Assembly (NCBI RefSeq): GCF_000166055.1
Contig: NC_014664.1
Coordinates: 1,389,927 to 1,453,926 of the forward strand
DNA: 64,000 nucleotides
Direction: 5' to 3'
Origin: Rhodomicrobium vannielii ATCC 17100
GTDB lineage: Bacteria; Pseudomonadota; Alphaproteobacteria; Rhizobiales; Rhodomicrobiaceae
Part shown: positions 8,984 to 16,860 of the stretch, one piece after another
Position numbering within the stretch: the stretch's first letter is position 1
Layout: each line of letters starts with the position of its first letter
Program-made: the position numbers and the translations under genes
The notes under the pieces: model-generated
Database searches by the model: none
Seen by the model: only the letters and a program-made list of their open reading frames with translations
Told to the model about the DNA's origin: nothing

Positions 8984-10531
8984 ATGCGCGCGTTGTTTCT
9001 GGCTGTGGCGCTGATGGTGACGGGAAGTGGTGCGGCGTGGGCGGATACGAAGGCCGATTGCGAGTCGGGGAGAGATGACGACCATTCCCTCCGTGCCTGT
9101 ACGCTGATCATCGACGGGAAGGCGACGGGAAACAAGGTAGTCGCCTATATAAAGCGTGGCGACGTCTACGTCTACGGCGATGACAAAAAATATGACCTCG
9201 CCATAGCCGACTACAGCAACGCCATTCGCTTAGCCCCCAAAGATTATTCTGCTTATTATCAACGCGGCTATGCGTATGCGATGAAAGAAGAACGCGACCG
9301 CGCAATAGCAGATTATAGTGAAGCCATTCGAATCTATTCAACAAACAACGGTATCTACTACAGACGCGGCATTGTTTACAAAGAGATGGGGGACTTGGAT
9401 CGCGCACTTGCCGACTTAAATGAAGCCATTCGCCTTGAGCAAGACAGTAGCAATTACACGGAGCGTGCTGAAATCTACGCGAAAAAAGGCGAACTCGATC
9501 GCGCCATCGCCGATTATAGCGAGGCCATTCGCCTCAATCCGAAATACGACAATCTTTATAAATGGCGTGGTGAAATCTACGAAAAAAGGGGTGACCTGGA
9601 CCACGCTATCGCTGATTTCAGCAAAGTCATCAGCCTCGATCCGAAATACGATTCTTATTATCGAGCACGTGGCGATATCTACGAGAAGAAAGGCGATTAC
9701 GACCGCGCCATCGCCGACTATAGGGAAGCCGTTCGCCTCGATCCGAATTACTCCACCGCGCGCAAACGCCTCGCAGCCATAGAACAGGCTGCAAAGGATG
9801 CGCAAGCTGCGCCCGCGCCCGCACAAACCCGCCCCCTCGGCCGCCGCGTCGCGCTCGTCATCGGCAACAGCGCCTATGACGCTGTGACCACCCTGCCGAA
9901 CGCGCGCAAGGACGCCGAGGCCATCGCTTCGAAGCTCGGCGCGCTCGGCTTCGCCGTCACCGCGAAATACGACCTGCCGCTCGCCGGAATGAAACAGGCG
10001 CTCGCCGCCTTCGAGACCACGGCGCGGGATGCGGACTGGGCGCTCGTCTATTACGCAGGCCACGGCATCGAACTGAAGGGCGAGAACTGGCTGATCCCGA
10101 AGGACGGGCAGCTTCTGCGGGACAATGACGTTCCCGATGAGACGGTTTCGCTCAACCGCGTGCTCGACCGCATGAAGCGCGCGCGCTTCCGCGTCGTGCT
10201 GCTCGACGCCTGCCGCAACAATCCCTTCCTGCCGCGCATGGAGATGGGAACCGCCACGCGCGCAGTGGACCGGGGGCTCGGGCGCATCGAGCCGGGGCGC
10301 GGCGAAGTAGTCTTTTATGCCGCCCAGGCCGGAACCTTGGCGAGCGACGGCGACGGCGCGAACAGCCCCTTTGCGGCGGCGATCCTAAGGCATATTGGCG
10401 AAGACCTAGAACTTAACCGCTTCTTTCGCAGGGTAACGAGCACGGTGCAGACCGCAACGAAGGATGCGCAGCAACCCTTCGTCTACGGTAGCATTCCGGA
10501 TGAGGACTTCTACTTCAAGCCGCCGAAATAA
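8984..10531 (+). CDS. TPR-repeat caspase-like (C14) protein, intact
   Basis: The 515-residue exported protein has a signal peptide (1-20, ending AAWA). Six or so TPR units occupy about 55-265 (repeated DRAIADYSEAIRL). An Ala/Pro linker follows, then a caspase p20 domain from RRVALVIGNSAY (about 288). The dyad is complete: His360 (YYAGHG) and Cys410 (LLDACRNNPF). Downstream motifs (FYAAQAGTLASDGDG, NSPFA) match bacterial C14 caspase-like proteins. The RBS GGAGGGGG lies just before ATG. The gene is on the same strand as the serpin but 207 bases away, so it may have its own promoter. It is the intact paralogue of the truncated gene at 1965-3296. The TPRs probably recruit a partner that is not identified. 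Confidence 0.88.
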   Translation: MRALFLAVALMVTGSGAAWADTKADCESGRDDDHSLRACTLIIDGKATGNKVVAYIKRGDVYVYGDDKKYDLAIADYSNAIRLAPKDYSAYYQRGYAYAMKEERDRAIADYSEAIRIYSTNNGIYYRRGIVYKEMGDLDRALADLNEAIRLEQDSSNYTERAEIYAKKGELDRAIADYSEAIRLNPKYDNLYKWRGEIYEKRGDLDHAIADFSKVISLDPKYDSYYRARGDIYEKKGDYDRAIADYREAVRLDPNYSTARKRLAAIEQAAKDAQAAPAPAQTRPLGRRVALVIGNSAYDAVTTLPNARKDAEAIASKLGALGFAVTAKYDLPLAGMKQALAAFETTARDADWALVYYAGHGIELKGENWLIPKDGQLLRDNDVPDETVSLNRVLDRMKRARFRVVLLDACRNNPFLPRMEMGTATRAVDRGLGRIEPGRGEVVFYAAQAGTLASDGDGANSPFAAAILRHIGEDLELNRFFRRVTSTVQTATKDAQQPFVYGSIPDEDFYFKPPK

Positions 10532-10583
10532 GAACCTACGCGGTCGCCAAGGCCACATAATCCCGAGTCGTGCGCGCTGTGTT

Positions 10584-10793
10584 TTAAAACTCCCAAACAA
10601 CGAGTCTGTCCATGGCGCATGAGTTGATCCCGACGAACACCAGTTCGATCGGGTTGAGAGCGGAAACAGGACGGCATAAAGAGGGGCCTCGCCCCGGCTC
10701 CGCGGATCGCCCTGTGCCGGCATCGGGATTGTCCATGACCGCTATGCTACCGGGTCTCATGACGGACCAGTGTTCGTATAGGCGTGGAAGCAC
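10584..10793 (-). pseudogene. Decayed IS630-family transposase fragment
   Basis: A minus-strand frame reads MRPGSIAVMDN..., followed about 30 residues later by ALNPIELVFVGIN. These match the second catalytic Asp (PGDIVIMDN) and the LNPIEQVF catalytic Glu region of IS630-family transposases. The segment between them and the N-terminal half are gone or scrambled. This is the only recognisable content of the 370-base space between the TPR-caspase and the integrase. It belongs to a different IS630 subgroup from the intact element at 42.0-43.2 kb. The assignment rests on two short motifs. Confidence 0.5.
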
Positions 10794-10901
10794 TCACCGT
10801 TGATCGGGCGGCGAAGACGCCCCCGCAGCGCCCCAAGTAATGTCCGCGTCCGTCGCCGCCGGGTATCTACAAATGGGCGCCCATGCCGATAAGCCCCCGC
10901 T

Positions 10902-12080
10902 TCACCTTTTTCTCCATCCGTCCACGAGGTTGGACCAGTCCTGCATCATCGAGACCCTCTCGTTCCAATAAAGAGTGCGATTGTAGGCCCTTCGGACGGC
11001 ATTTTTCTCGACGTGGGCAAGCTGCATTTCGATCACGTCGCTCCGATAGCCGCGCTCGTTCAAGATCGATGACGCGCTCGAACGAAAACCGTGAGGGGTC
11101 ATCCTCCCCTGATACCCAATGGACTTCATTGCCTTCCTGAGAGTCCCATCTCCGAGCACACTCTTACCCACGTGAGCTGAGACAAAGATGTAATCTCCCC
11201 TACGGAATTTCGCCATGTCGCGGAGGATTGCGCGTGTCGAGGCTGTCAGGGGGACATCATGAGGTCGTCCCATCTTCATACGCTCTTCGGGGATGCGCCA
11301 GACGCCATCTTCTAGGTCAATCTCCGACCATGTGGCGAAACGAAGCTCGACGGTTCGAACGAAGGTGTGAGCGAGGAACAGCATTGCAGCCCTCACGTTC
11401 GGGGAACCTTCGTAGGTATCAATCCGCCGCAACAGCGGTGCAAATGTCTGTTCGCTTGTCACCGAAGCCCGGTTCTGAACTCGCCAACTCTTAAGCCGAC
11501 CGCGAAGTACGACGGTTGGATCGGTCGGAGCACGGTCGCTCAACGCCGCGAGCTGGAACACCTTACCTATAAGGGTGCGGGCGCGATGGGCCATGTCGAC
11601 TTGCCCTCTATCCTCGATAGATTGCAACGCTTCGAGGATTTCGTGCGGACGGAGTTCTGCTATGGGACGCCTGCCGAGAAGCGGATACACCTTCTTCCGC
11701 AGAATATGTGAGTTCGCACGAACGGTCCCCTCCGAACGATCTCGTGCGAGGGAGGCGAGATACTCCTCCGCTACCGCCTCAAAAGTGTTCGCCGCCGCTA
11801 CCTTGGCCTTGGCGACCTCGACCTGCTTTCGATAGGACGGGTCCACACCCTCAGCTAGAAGTCTCCTTGCTTCTGCACGCTTGTCGCGCGCCGTCGATAG
11901 AGCGATGTCGGGGTACTTCCCGATGGCAAGGGTTTTGTTCTTACCGAGATGGCGATAGTTCAAGCGCCATAGCTTCGAGCCGTTAGGCCGAACAAGGAGA
12001 TAGAGACCGTCTGCGTCGGAGAGCTTGAAATCGCGCTCTGTTGGCTTCGTGGTGCGGATCTTCAAATCGCTCAGAGCCAT
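10902..12080 (-). CDS. Tyrosine recombinase, P4-type integrase with DUF4102 arm-binding domain
   Basis: This is the site-specific recombinase of an integrative element. The N-terminal DUF4102-type arm-binding region (LSDADGLYLLVRPNGSKLW...LAIGKYPDIAL) is followed by a SAM-like core-binding part. The catalytic domain carries Arg (RTVELRFATWSEI), HGFR and LAHVEKN...RAYNR, giving the R-H-R-H-Y set. The start at 12080 (MALSDLKIRTTKP) fits the family better than the in-frame start at 12131. Such integrases usually sit next to their attachment site, often a tRNA gene, but none is seen on either side. Together with the IS630 remnant it suggests a residual genomic island next to the caspase cassette. 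Confidence 0.88.
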   Translation of the reverse strand: MALSDLKIRTTKPTERDFKLSDADGLYLLVRPNGSKLWRLNYRHLGKNKTLAIGKYPDIALSTARDKRAEARRLLAEGVDPSYRKQVEVAKAKVAAANTFEAVAEEYLASLARDRSEGTVRANSHILRKKVYPLLGRRPIAELRPHEILEALQSIEDRGQVDMAHRARTLIGKVFQLAALSDRAPTDPTVVLRGRLKSWRVQNRASVTSEQTFAPLLRRIDTYEGSPNVRAAMLFLAHTFVRTVELRFATWSEIDLEDGVWRIPEERMKMGRPHDVPLTASTRAILRDMAKFRRGDYIFVSAHVGKSVLGDGTLRKAMKSIGYQGRMTPHGFRSSASSILNERGYRSDVIEMQLAHVEKNAVRRAYNRTLYWNERVSMMQDWSNLVDGWRKR

Positions 12081-12350
12081 AATCGATACCTTCAATAATA
12101 CCTCGACTTCGGGTGCGCTTGGACGGTACAACGCGGGATTACACGGGACAAGTCACTTTAAACGGTTGTCAGATTTCATTGGATTTAAAGGCTTTTGGGA
12201 GTAATTGGGACAGCGCGGGAATACGGAGCCGTTGACCTCGGCCCAACGGGAAAATAACCCCGTTATAGACATAATTCGGTGGCACGTAGCGCATTAAGGT
12301 TACCGGCAAATCGCGTTGCGTTTGCTTTCAAATTGAGTGCTGGAGACGGG

Positions 12351-13637
12351 ATGGGGATGATGAAACCGAGGGTCATGGCTGCTTTCGTTGCGGCCGCCTT
12401 CATGGTTGTCGTTGGGTCTTTCGGAGCGGACGCTCAGCGCAGGGGAAGCTCGATCGACGATTGGCTCGGCTTTGACCAGTCCGACGATTCCTGGGAACAG
12501 CCGATGCGAGATCGCGCCTTTCAGCGTGAGTGGGAGACGCAGCCCGAACGCGGCTTCCCGACCCTCGCCAAGGAAAATATCGCCACCACGAAGACTGCGA
12601 TCAAGCAATATGCCGAGATCGTCGCGCGTGGCGGCTGGCCGCAACTTCCGCCAATCGAACTTCGCACCGGGATGAGCCATCCGGCTGTCGTCCAGCTCCG
12701 CACACGTTTGCAGGTCACGGGCGATCTTCAGGCCTATGGCGGCTATCCGGAGGTGTTCGACTCCTATGTCGAGCAGGCTGTGAAGCGGGCGCAGGAGCGT
12801 CATGGCATTCCGCCCACGGGTTTTCTCGACCAGACGACGATTGAGGCCCTTAACGTCCCCGCTAGCGCGCGGCTGCGCCAGCTGCGCACCAACCTCGCGC
12901 GGCTCCAAAGCCTCGTGCCGGGTACGCCCGCCGGCAAATATGTGATCGTGAACATCCCGGCGGCGCAGATCGAGGCTGTGAACAACAATCAGGTCATTTC
13001 CCGACACGCGGGCGTGGTGGGCAAGCCGGACCGGCCGTCACCGCTGTTGAACTCGGCAATCGAAGAAATCAACTTCAACAAGGAATGGGTGGTGCCGCCC
13101 ACCGTGTTGAAATACGACCTCGTGCCGAAGGGCCGTGGCGGTCAGGATGTGCTCGCGAAGTACAAGATCGACGCGTATGCAACCCACGAAGACTATCAGA
13201 AGGGCAAAAAGCTCGACGCGTCGCAGATCGACTGGTCGTCGGACGCGCCGCTCCGTTACTTCTATGTGCAAGCGCCCGGCGACGAGAACCCGCTCGGTTT
13301 CGCGAAGATCAACTTCGCAAGCCCGCAGGGCGTCTATATGCACGACACGCCCGGCCAGAGCGTGTTCCAGAGGAGCTTCCGCGCCGACAGTTCGGGCTGC
13401 ATTCGCGTGCAGAACATTCACCAACTCGTGGCTTGGCTGCTCGAAGACAATGGCTGGTCGGTGCAGCAGGTGCTTCGCATGAAGCAGTCGGGCGAGCGTC
13501 TGTTCGTGCGGCTCAAGAAGCGCGTTCCGCTGTACTGGACCTATATTACGGCCTGGTCCACACCAGATGGAACCGTGCAGTTCCGCCGCGACATCTACCG
13601 CAAGGACGGCGTGGAGGCGATTGCCTCGGCCTACTAA
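12351..13637 (+). CDS. L,D-transpeptidase with peptidoglycan-binding domain (YcbB/LdtD-like)
   Basis: The periplasmic enzyme forms 3-3 crosslinks in peptidoglycan. An N-terminal signal/anchor (VMAAFVAAAFMVVVGSFGADA) precedes a PG_binding_1-like segment (MSHPAVVQLRTRL...RHGIPPTGFLDQTTIEALN). A YkuD catalytic domain follows, with YMHDTPGQSVF and the S-S-G-C-I-R signature holding the catalytic Cys. Several ATGs cluster at the start; 12351 has GGAGACGGG upstream, while 12279 would add a non-signal-like extension. The gene ends in a strong hairpin terminator and appears monocistronic. Confidence 0.88.
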   Translation: MGMMKPRVMAAFVAAAFMVVVGSFGADAQRRGSSIDDWLGFDQSDDSWEQPMRDRAFQREWETQPERGFPTLAKENIATTKTAIKQYAEIVARGGWPQLPPIELRTGMSHPAVVQLRTRLQVTGDLQAYGGYPEVFDSYVEQAVKRAQERHGIPPTGFLDQTTIEALNVPASARLRQLRTNLARLQSLVPGTPAGKYVIVNIPAAQIEAVNNNQVISRHAGVVGKPDRPSPLLNSAIEEINFNKEWVVPPTVLKYDLVPKGRGGQDVLAKYKIDAYATHEDYQKGKKLDASQIDWSSDAPLRYFYVQAPGDENPLGFAKINFASPQGVYMHDTPGQSVFQRSFRADSSGCIRVQNIHQLVAWLLEDNGWSVQQVLRMKQSGERLFVRLKKRVPLYWTYITAWSTPDGTVQFRRDIYRKDGVEAIASAY

Positions 13638-13673
13638 GCTTGTTGGCAGCCGGGAAGGCTTCTCAAATCGAAC

Positions 13674-13703
13674 CGCCGGGCACTCGCCCGGCGTTTTCGT
13701 TTT
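13674..13703 (+). terminator. Rho-independent terminator after the L,D-transpeptidase gene
   Basis: A perfect 7-bp stem CGCCGGG/CCCGGCG (13674-13680 and 13687-13693) with a 6-base loop is followed by TTTTCGTTTT. It lies 36 bases after the L,D-transpeptidase stop. Confidence 0.8.
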
Positions 13704-13969
13704 CGACGCTGCCATCCGTTTCCGGTCTTGAGCGTCCAGACCTCGATCTCCGCGCGCGCGTCCGTCTGCCCCGCCGCTGATGGCGCCGGATCGCCTTCGC
13801 CACCCTTTTCGCATCGCTGCGGGCACAAGATCGCGTCTCGTTTGTATGACTCTACGCGGCCGCCGCGAACATTTACCCGCATCTGGTTCGCGCCTCGAAA
13901 CGCAACTTCGACACTGGCGCTTTCCGGCCGGGGGCCGCAATGGCTCGGAATGCGCACCCGGAGAAACGC
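13704..13969. other. Intergenic stretch without recognisable genes
   Basis: Between the terminator and the DUF5996 gene, open frames exist on both strands but none shows family motifs, a good RBS or low-complexity structure. They appear to be GC-rich shadow frames. The promoter for the DUF5996 gene is presumably here, but no clear -35/-10 pair is seen. Confidence 0.4.
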
Positions 13970-14950
13970 ATGGATTCGCCCTCGGCATCGACGTCGCGCG
14001 ACTGGCCCGACATTCCCTACCCCGAATGGAAGGACACCGCCGCCACGCTGCAACTGTGGATGCAGATCGTGGGCAAGGTGCGACTCGCGCTCACGCCTTG
14101 GCTGAACCATTCGTGGCAGGTGCCGCTTTACGTGACATCGCGCGGCCTCGACACCTCCCCGATTCCCTATGGCGCGCGAACCTTCGACATCGCCTTCGAC
14201 TTTCAGGACCACGTCCTCACCATCGCGACGAGCGAGGGCAGCCGCCGCGAGCTGAAACTCGAACCGCAAACGGTCGCCGACTTTCAGGCGCGGCTGATGG
14301 AAACGCTGGGCAGCCTCAATATTGCGGTGAATATCTACGAGATCCCCTCCGAAATTCCGAACGCCATTCCCTTTCGCGACGACCGCATCCACCGCGCCTA
14401 CGACCGCGACGCCGCGCACCGCTTCTGGCGCGCGCTTGTCCAGGTGGACCGCGTGTTCAAGCTTTTCCGCACCGGTTTCATCGGCAAGTGCAGCCCCGTG
14501 CATTTCTTCTGGGGCAGTTTCGACCTCGCGGTGACGCGCTTTTCCGGGCGACGCGCGCCGCTGCATCCGGGAGGCGTGCCGGGCGTCTCCGACGACGTGA
14601 CGCGCGAAGCCTATTCGCACGAAGTGTCGAGTGCGGGCTTCTGGCCCGGCGGCAACGGAATCGATTACCCCGCCTTTTACTCGTACGCCTACCCGACGCC
14701 GGACGACTTCAAGCGCCAGCCGGTCGAGCCGGACGCGGCGTTTTTCAGCGAAGCGCTTGGCGAGTTTCTGCTCCCGTACGACGCTGTAAGGACAGCGGCT
14801 GCCCCGGATTCGACGCTTCTCGTCTTTCTGCAGAGCAGCTACGAAGCGGCGGCGACAACCGCCAGATGGGACCGCGAGGCGCTCGAATGTCCACTGGGGC
14901 AACCGGGAGTACCGCGTCCGCTCGATGGACGTCGCCACTGGGCAGCGTGA
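13970..14950 (+). CDS. DUF5996 family protein
   Basis: The protein is recognised as a DUF5996-type cytosolic protein by its W-P-D-I-P-Y...TLQLWMQIVGKVRLALTPWLNHSWQ opening, the SRGLDTSPIPYG segment and the conserved GKCSPVHFFWGSFDLAVTRFSGR stretch, ending FLQSSYEAAA..ARWDREALEC. No signal peptide or membrane segment is seen. The function of the family is not established. The start at 13970 was chosen from the family's typical N-terminus; 13940 is also in frame. It is monocistronic with no functional context. Confidence 0.8.
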   Translation: MDSPSASTSRDWPDIPYPEWKDTAATLQLWMQIVGKVRLALTPWLNHSWQVPLYVTSRGLDTSPIPYGARTFDIAFDFQDHVLTIATSEGSRRELKLEPQTVADFQARLMETLGSLNIAVNIYEIPSEIPNAIPFRDDRIHRAYDRDAAHRFWRALVQVDRVFKLFRTGFIGKCSPVHFFWGSFDLAVTRFSGRRAPLHPGGVPGVSDDVTREAYSHEVSSAGFWPGGNGIDYPAFYSYAYPTPDDFKRQPVEPDAAFFSEALGEFLLPYDAVRTAAAPDSTLLVFLQSSYEAAATTARWDREALECPLGQPGVPRPLDGRRHWAA

Positions 14951-15253
14951 TCGGGGCGAGATGGGCGAGCCGACTGTCGCGGTGCCGCAGTCGGCGGGGG
15001 CAGCCAACTGGCGAGCGCGCCAGCATCCGGCAATCGTTAAAATCACCCGCATTCGCGCAGACATTCCTCAACATCGCACGCCTAGCATCGAACCGAGCGG
15101 CCGCCGCGCGTCTGAGGAGGGTTGTGGGCAGAAGCTGCCACGCTGAAGGCAGGAGCCCCGTGTTCGAGCGAACGCATATGAGTCGCTCCGATCTGGCCGC
15201 AGGCGGCACGACGCGGCATCGCTCAACTGTTTGGATCTAGCCCGGAGGGCAAT
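14951..15253. other. Intergenic region, nothing recognised
   Basis: About 300 bases lie between the DUF5996 gene and a small secreted-protein gene. No RNA gene, repeat or convincing ORF was seen. The last bases carry GGAGGGC, the RBS of the next gene. Confidence 0.4.
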
Positions 15254-15553
15254 ATGGACCGGAAATGCTTACACGTCCTTGGACTTGCCTTGACCACGGG
15301 ACTGGCGATGGCGGCTTTTGCAGGCGGCTCGGCCGCGCAGGAGCGAGGTCGCATCAACGACGGACAGCCGCTGCGAATCGAGCAGGAGCCCAATAGTCTG
15401 AATGAGCCAAACCCGGAAGCAGGTGGCGTCATTGACGTCGACGAGCTGCTCGGCGTCGCCCCCGCAAGGAAGACGCCCGAGGATTTGGAAAGGGAAAAAC
15501 GGAGCGCGAACCAGCATCCCCGGCATAAGGAAAAGAGCCCGGAGGGGCGTTAG
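15254..15553 (+). CDS. Small secreted hypothetical protein
   Basis: The 99-residue protein has a clear Sec signal peptide (about 1-28, ending GGSAAQ) and a polar, Glu/Pro-rich mature part containing GVIDVDELLGVAP. No family is recognised. The RBS GGAGGGC is well placed 5 bases before ATG, which supports it as a real gene. Both neighbours are far away, so the context gives no functional clue. Confidence 0.55.
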   Translation: MDRKCLHVLGLALTTGLAMAAFAGGSAAQERGRINDGQPLRIEQEPNSLNEPNPEAGGVIDVDELLGVAPARKTPEDLEREKRSANQHPRHKEKSPEGR

Positions 15554-15786
15554 CTTTTTCGCATCCGTAAACACGAAATTGCTATCGCGCATTCTCCACG
15601 AAACCCCCTCATCTCCGCTCAAACGGACTGTGAGCCGGTTTCTGCGAATGGCCTCACGAGCGCGGTTTGGAGCGGCTGTGCGCCCGCCTTCGCACGCGCG
15701 CACCGCGGGATGAAAAGCGTAGCCGACACTGGACAGGAGCTGTTCGACGCGAACGCCCCCGCCAACGATTTTCCAACACGCAGGCC

Positions 15787-16164
15787 TCAGTGCGCCAGCG
15801 CATAGCCTCTCGACGCTTTGATGCGCTTCGCCAGAATTTCGGCGAACGCCAGTACACCGACGCCGGTAATAATGTGGGCGATGTGCACGAGCTTGGCCAT
15901 CTCGATATCGACAATCCCCTGCTGGTAGATGCCGATTGCCGGCGTTGCAGCCGCGACGATCGCGGCGAGGATGGCGACTACGGTGGCGCGCGAGAAGCCC
16001 TGAATTGCAAGCAGAACCAGCGAGAGGGCCGCGATACCGCCCGCGATCTTATGCGCGAGCAGCGGCACGCCCTCGACCGGCAGATATTTGCCGAAGAACG
16101 CCGCTCCAAGGCCGAGCGCGATAAGGCCGCCGAGGCGGACCAATATGATGAGAACCGTTGTCAT
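15787..16164 (-). CDS. Small four-helix inner-membrane protein, unknown function
   Basis: The 125-residue, strongly hydrophobic protein has four predicted membrane segments (about 4-24, 32-50, 55-75 and 85-112). Histidines face the same region (LLAHKIAGG, LVHIAHIITG), which could suggest a heme or quinone environment, but no family was recognised. The start at 16164 is preceded by GGAAAGTGAC; an upstream in-frame start at 16194 adds a charged extension. It is monocistronic. Confidence 0.65.
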   Translation of the reverse strand: MTTVLIILVRLGGLIALGLGAAFFGKYLPVEGVPLLAHKIAGGIAALSLVLLAIQGFSRATVVAILAAIVAAATPAIGIYQQGIVDIEMAKLVHIAHIITGVGVLAFAEILAKRIKASRGYALAH

Positions 16165-16522
16165 GTCACTTTCCCTCGAAAGAGCAGGCCGCATCGACGC
16201 GACGAGTCGCGGATGCTGTGTGCACGATTAGGCGCAAATCATGGTGAAGACGAGCGGCAGCGGCGTCGCAGTCGATGGCGGCGGCGGGGTTGTTCGGCGT
16301 CTCGCCCACGCCGCTTCGTAAAATTGGCCGGGAAATAGCAGCCTTCCTGTAATCCGCCGACTGCAAGCTGAGACCAGAACCTCACCGGGTGAATGCCATG
16401 TCAGCCGGCAGCGCCGCGATCTCGGCTCTCCGCGGGATGTCAGCGGGCTTTTCGAAACAACGCGCGCGGCTCGCGGATTTGGCGAGGCGGTCGCAACCGT
16501 TTCCGTAACGGAAGATGGATTA
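16165..16522. other. Intergenic region, nothing recognised
   Basis: About 360 bases lie between two divergent small genes. Open frames on both strands lack RBS and family features. Promoters for both flanking genes should lie here but were not resolved. Confidence 0.35.
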
Positions 16523-16822
16523 ATGGAAAACCGACCGAAGCAGCATCGATGGCTCACCGCGACGCTCGCCCTTTTTGCCCTATTCGGTGCGGCGGTCTGC
16601 GGACCGAGGCACGCCGTCGCGCAAAGCCCCGACGGCCGAATTGGCGGTGGTGCCCCTATTGCGGTCGAACCTCCGCCGGATGTGCGTGGGCCGCTTCCCA
16701 GCAATCCGGCACCGCCGTTGCAGGTTGAGCGCACACCGAACCGGCTCGGCACTCCGCCAAGCGCTGTCGAGAGGCCGCGCACCGGTCTGTCGGCACGACG
16801 GAAAAACCGCGCTCGCCGATAG
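16523..16822 (+). CDS. Small secreted Pro/Arg-rich hypothetical protein
   Basis: The 99-residue predicted protein has an N-terminal signal peptide (WLTATLALFALFGAAVCG...AVAQ, to about residue 34) and a Pro/Arg-rich mature part without recognisable domain. A GGAAG sequence lies about 9 bases before ATG. The minus strand is also open here, so reality is uncertain. The arrangement resembles the small secreted protein at 15254, which also lacks a known family. Confidence 0.42.
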   Translation: MENRPKQHRWLTATLALFALFGAAVCGPRHAVAQSPDGRIGGGAPIAVEPPPDVRGPLPSNPAPPLQVERTPNRLGTPPSAVERPRTGLSARRKNRARR

Positions 16823-16860
16823 CGGATCGAGCGACGTCGCCCCGCGCCCGCCAGAGACCG

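Noticed and set aside
12132-12350. Search for a tRNA or att site upstream of the integrase
   Set aside because: No cloverleaf or clear direct repeat was found; GAGCCGTTGACCTCGGCCC only superficially resembles a tRNA end.
13634-15064. Long minus-strand frame of 476 codons across the same region
   Set aside because: It is the antisense shadow of the DUF5996 gene with no RBS or family motif.
13780-15240. Long + strand frame of 486 codons overlapping the DUF5996 gene
   Set aside because: The product is Arg/Ala-rich and matches the shadow pattern of high-GC DNA; the DUF5996 frame has family motifs and a clear start.
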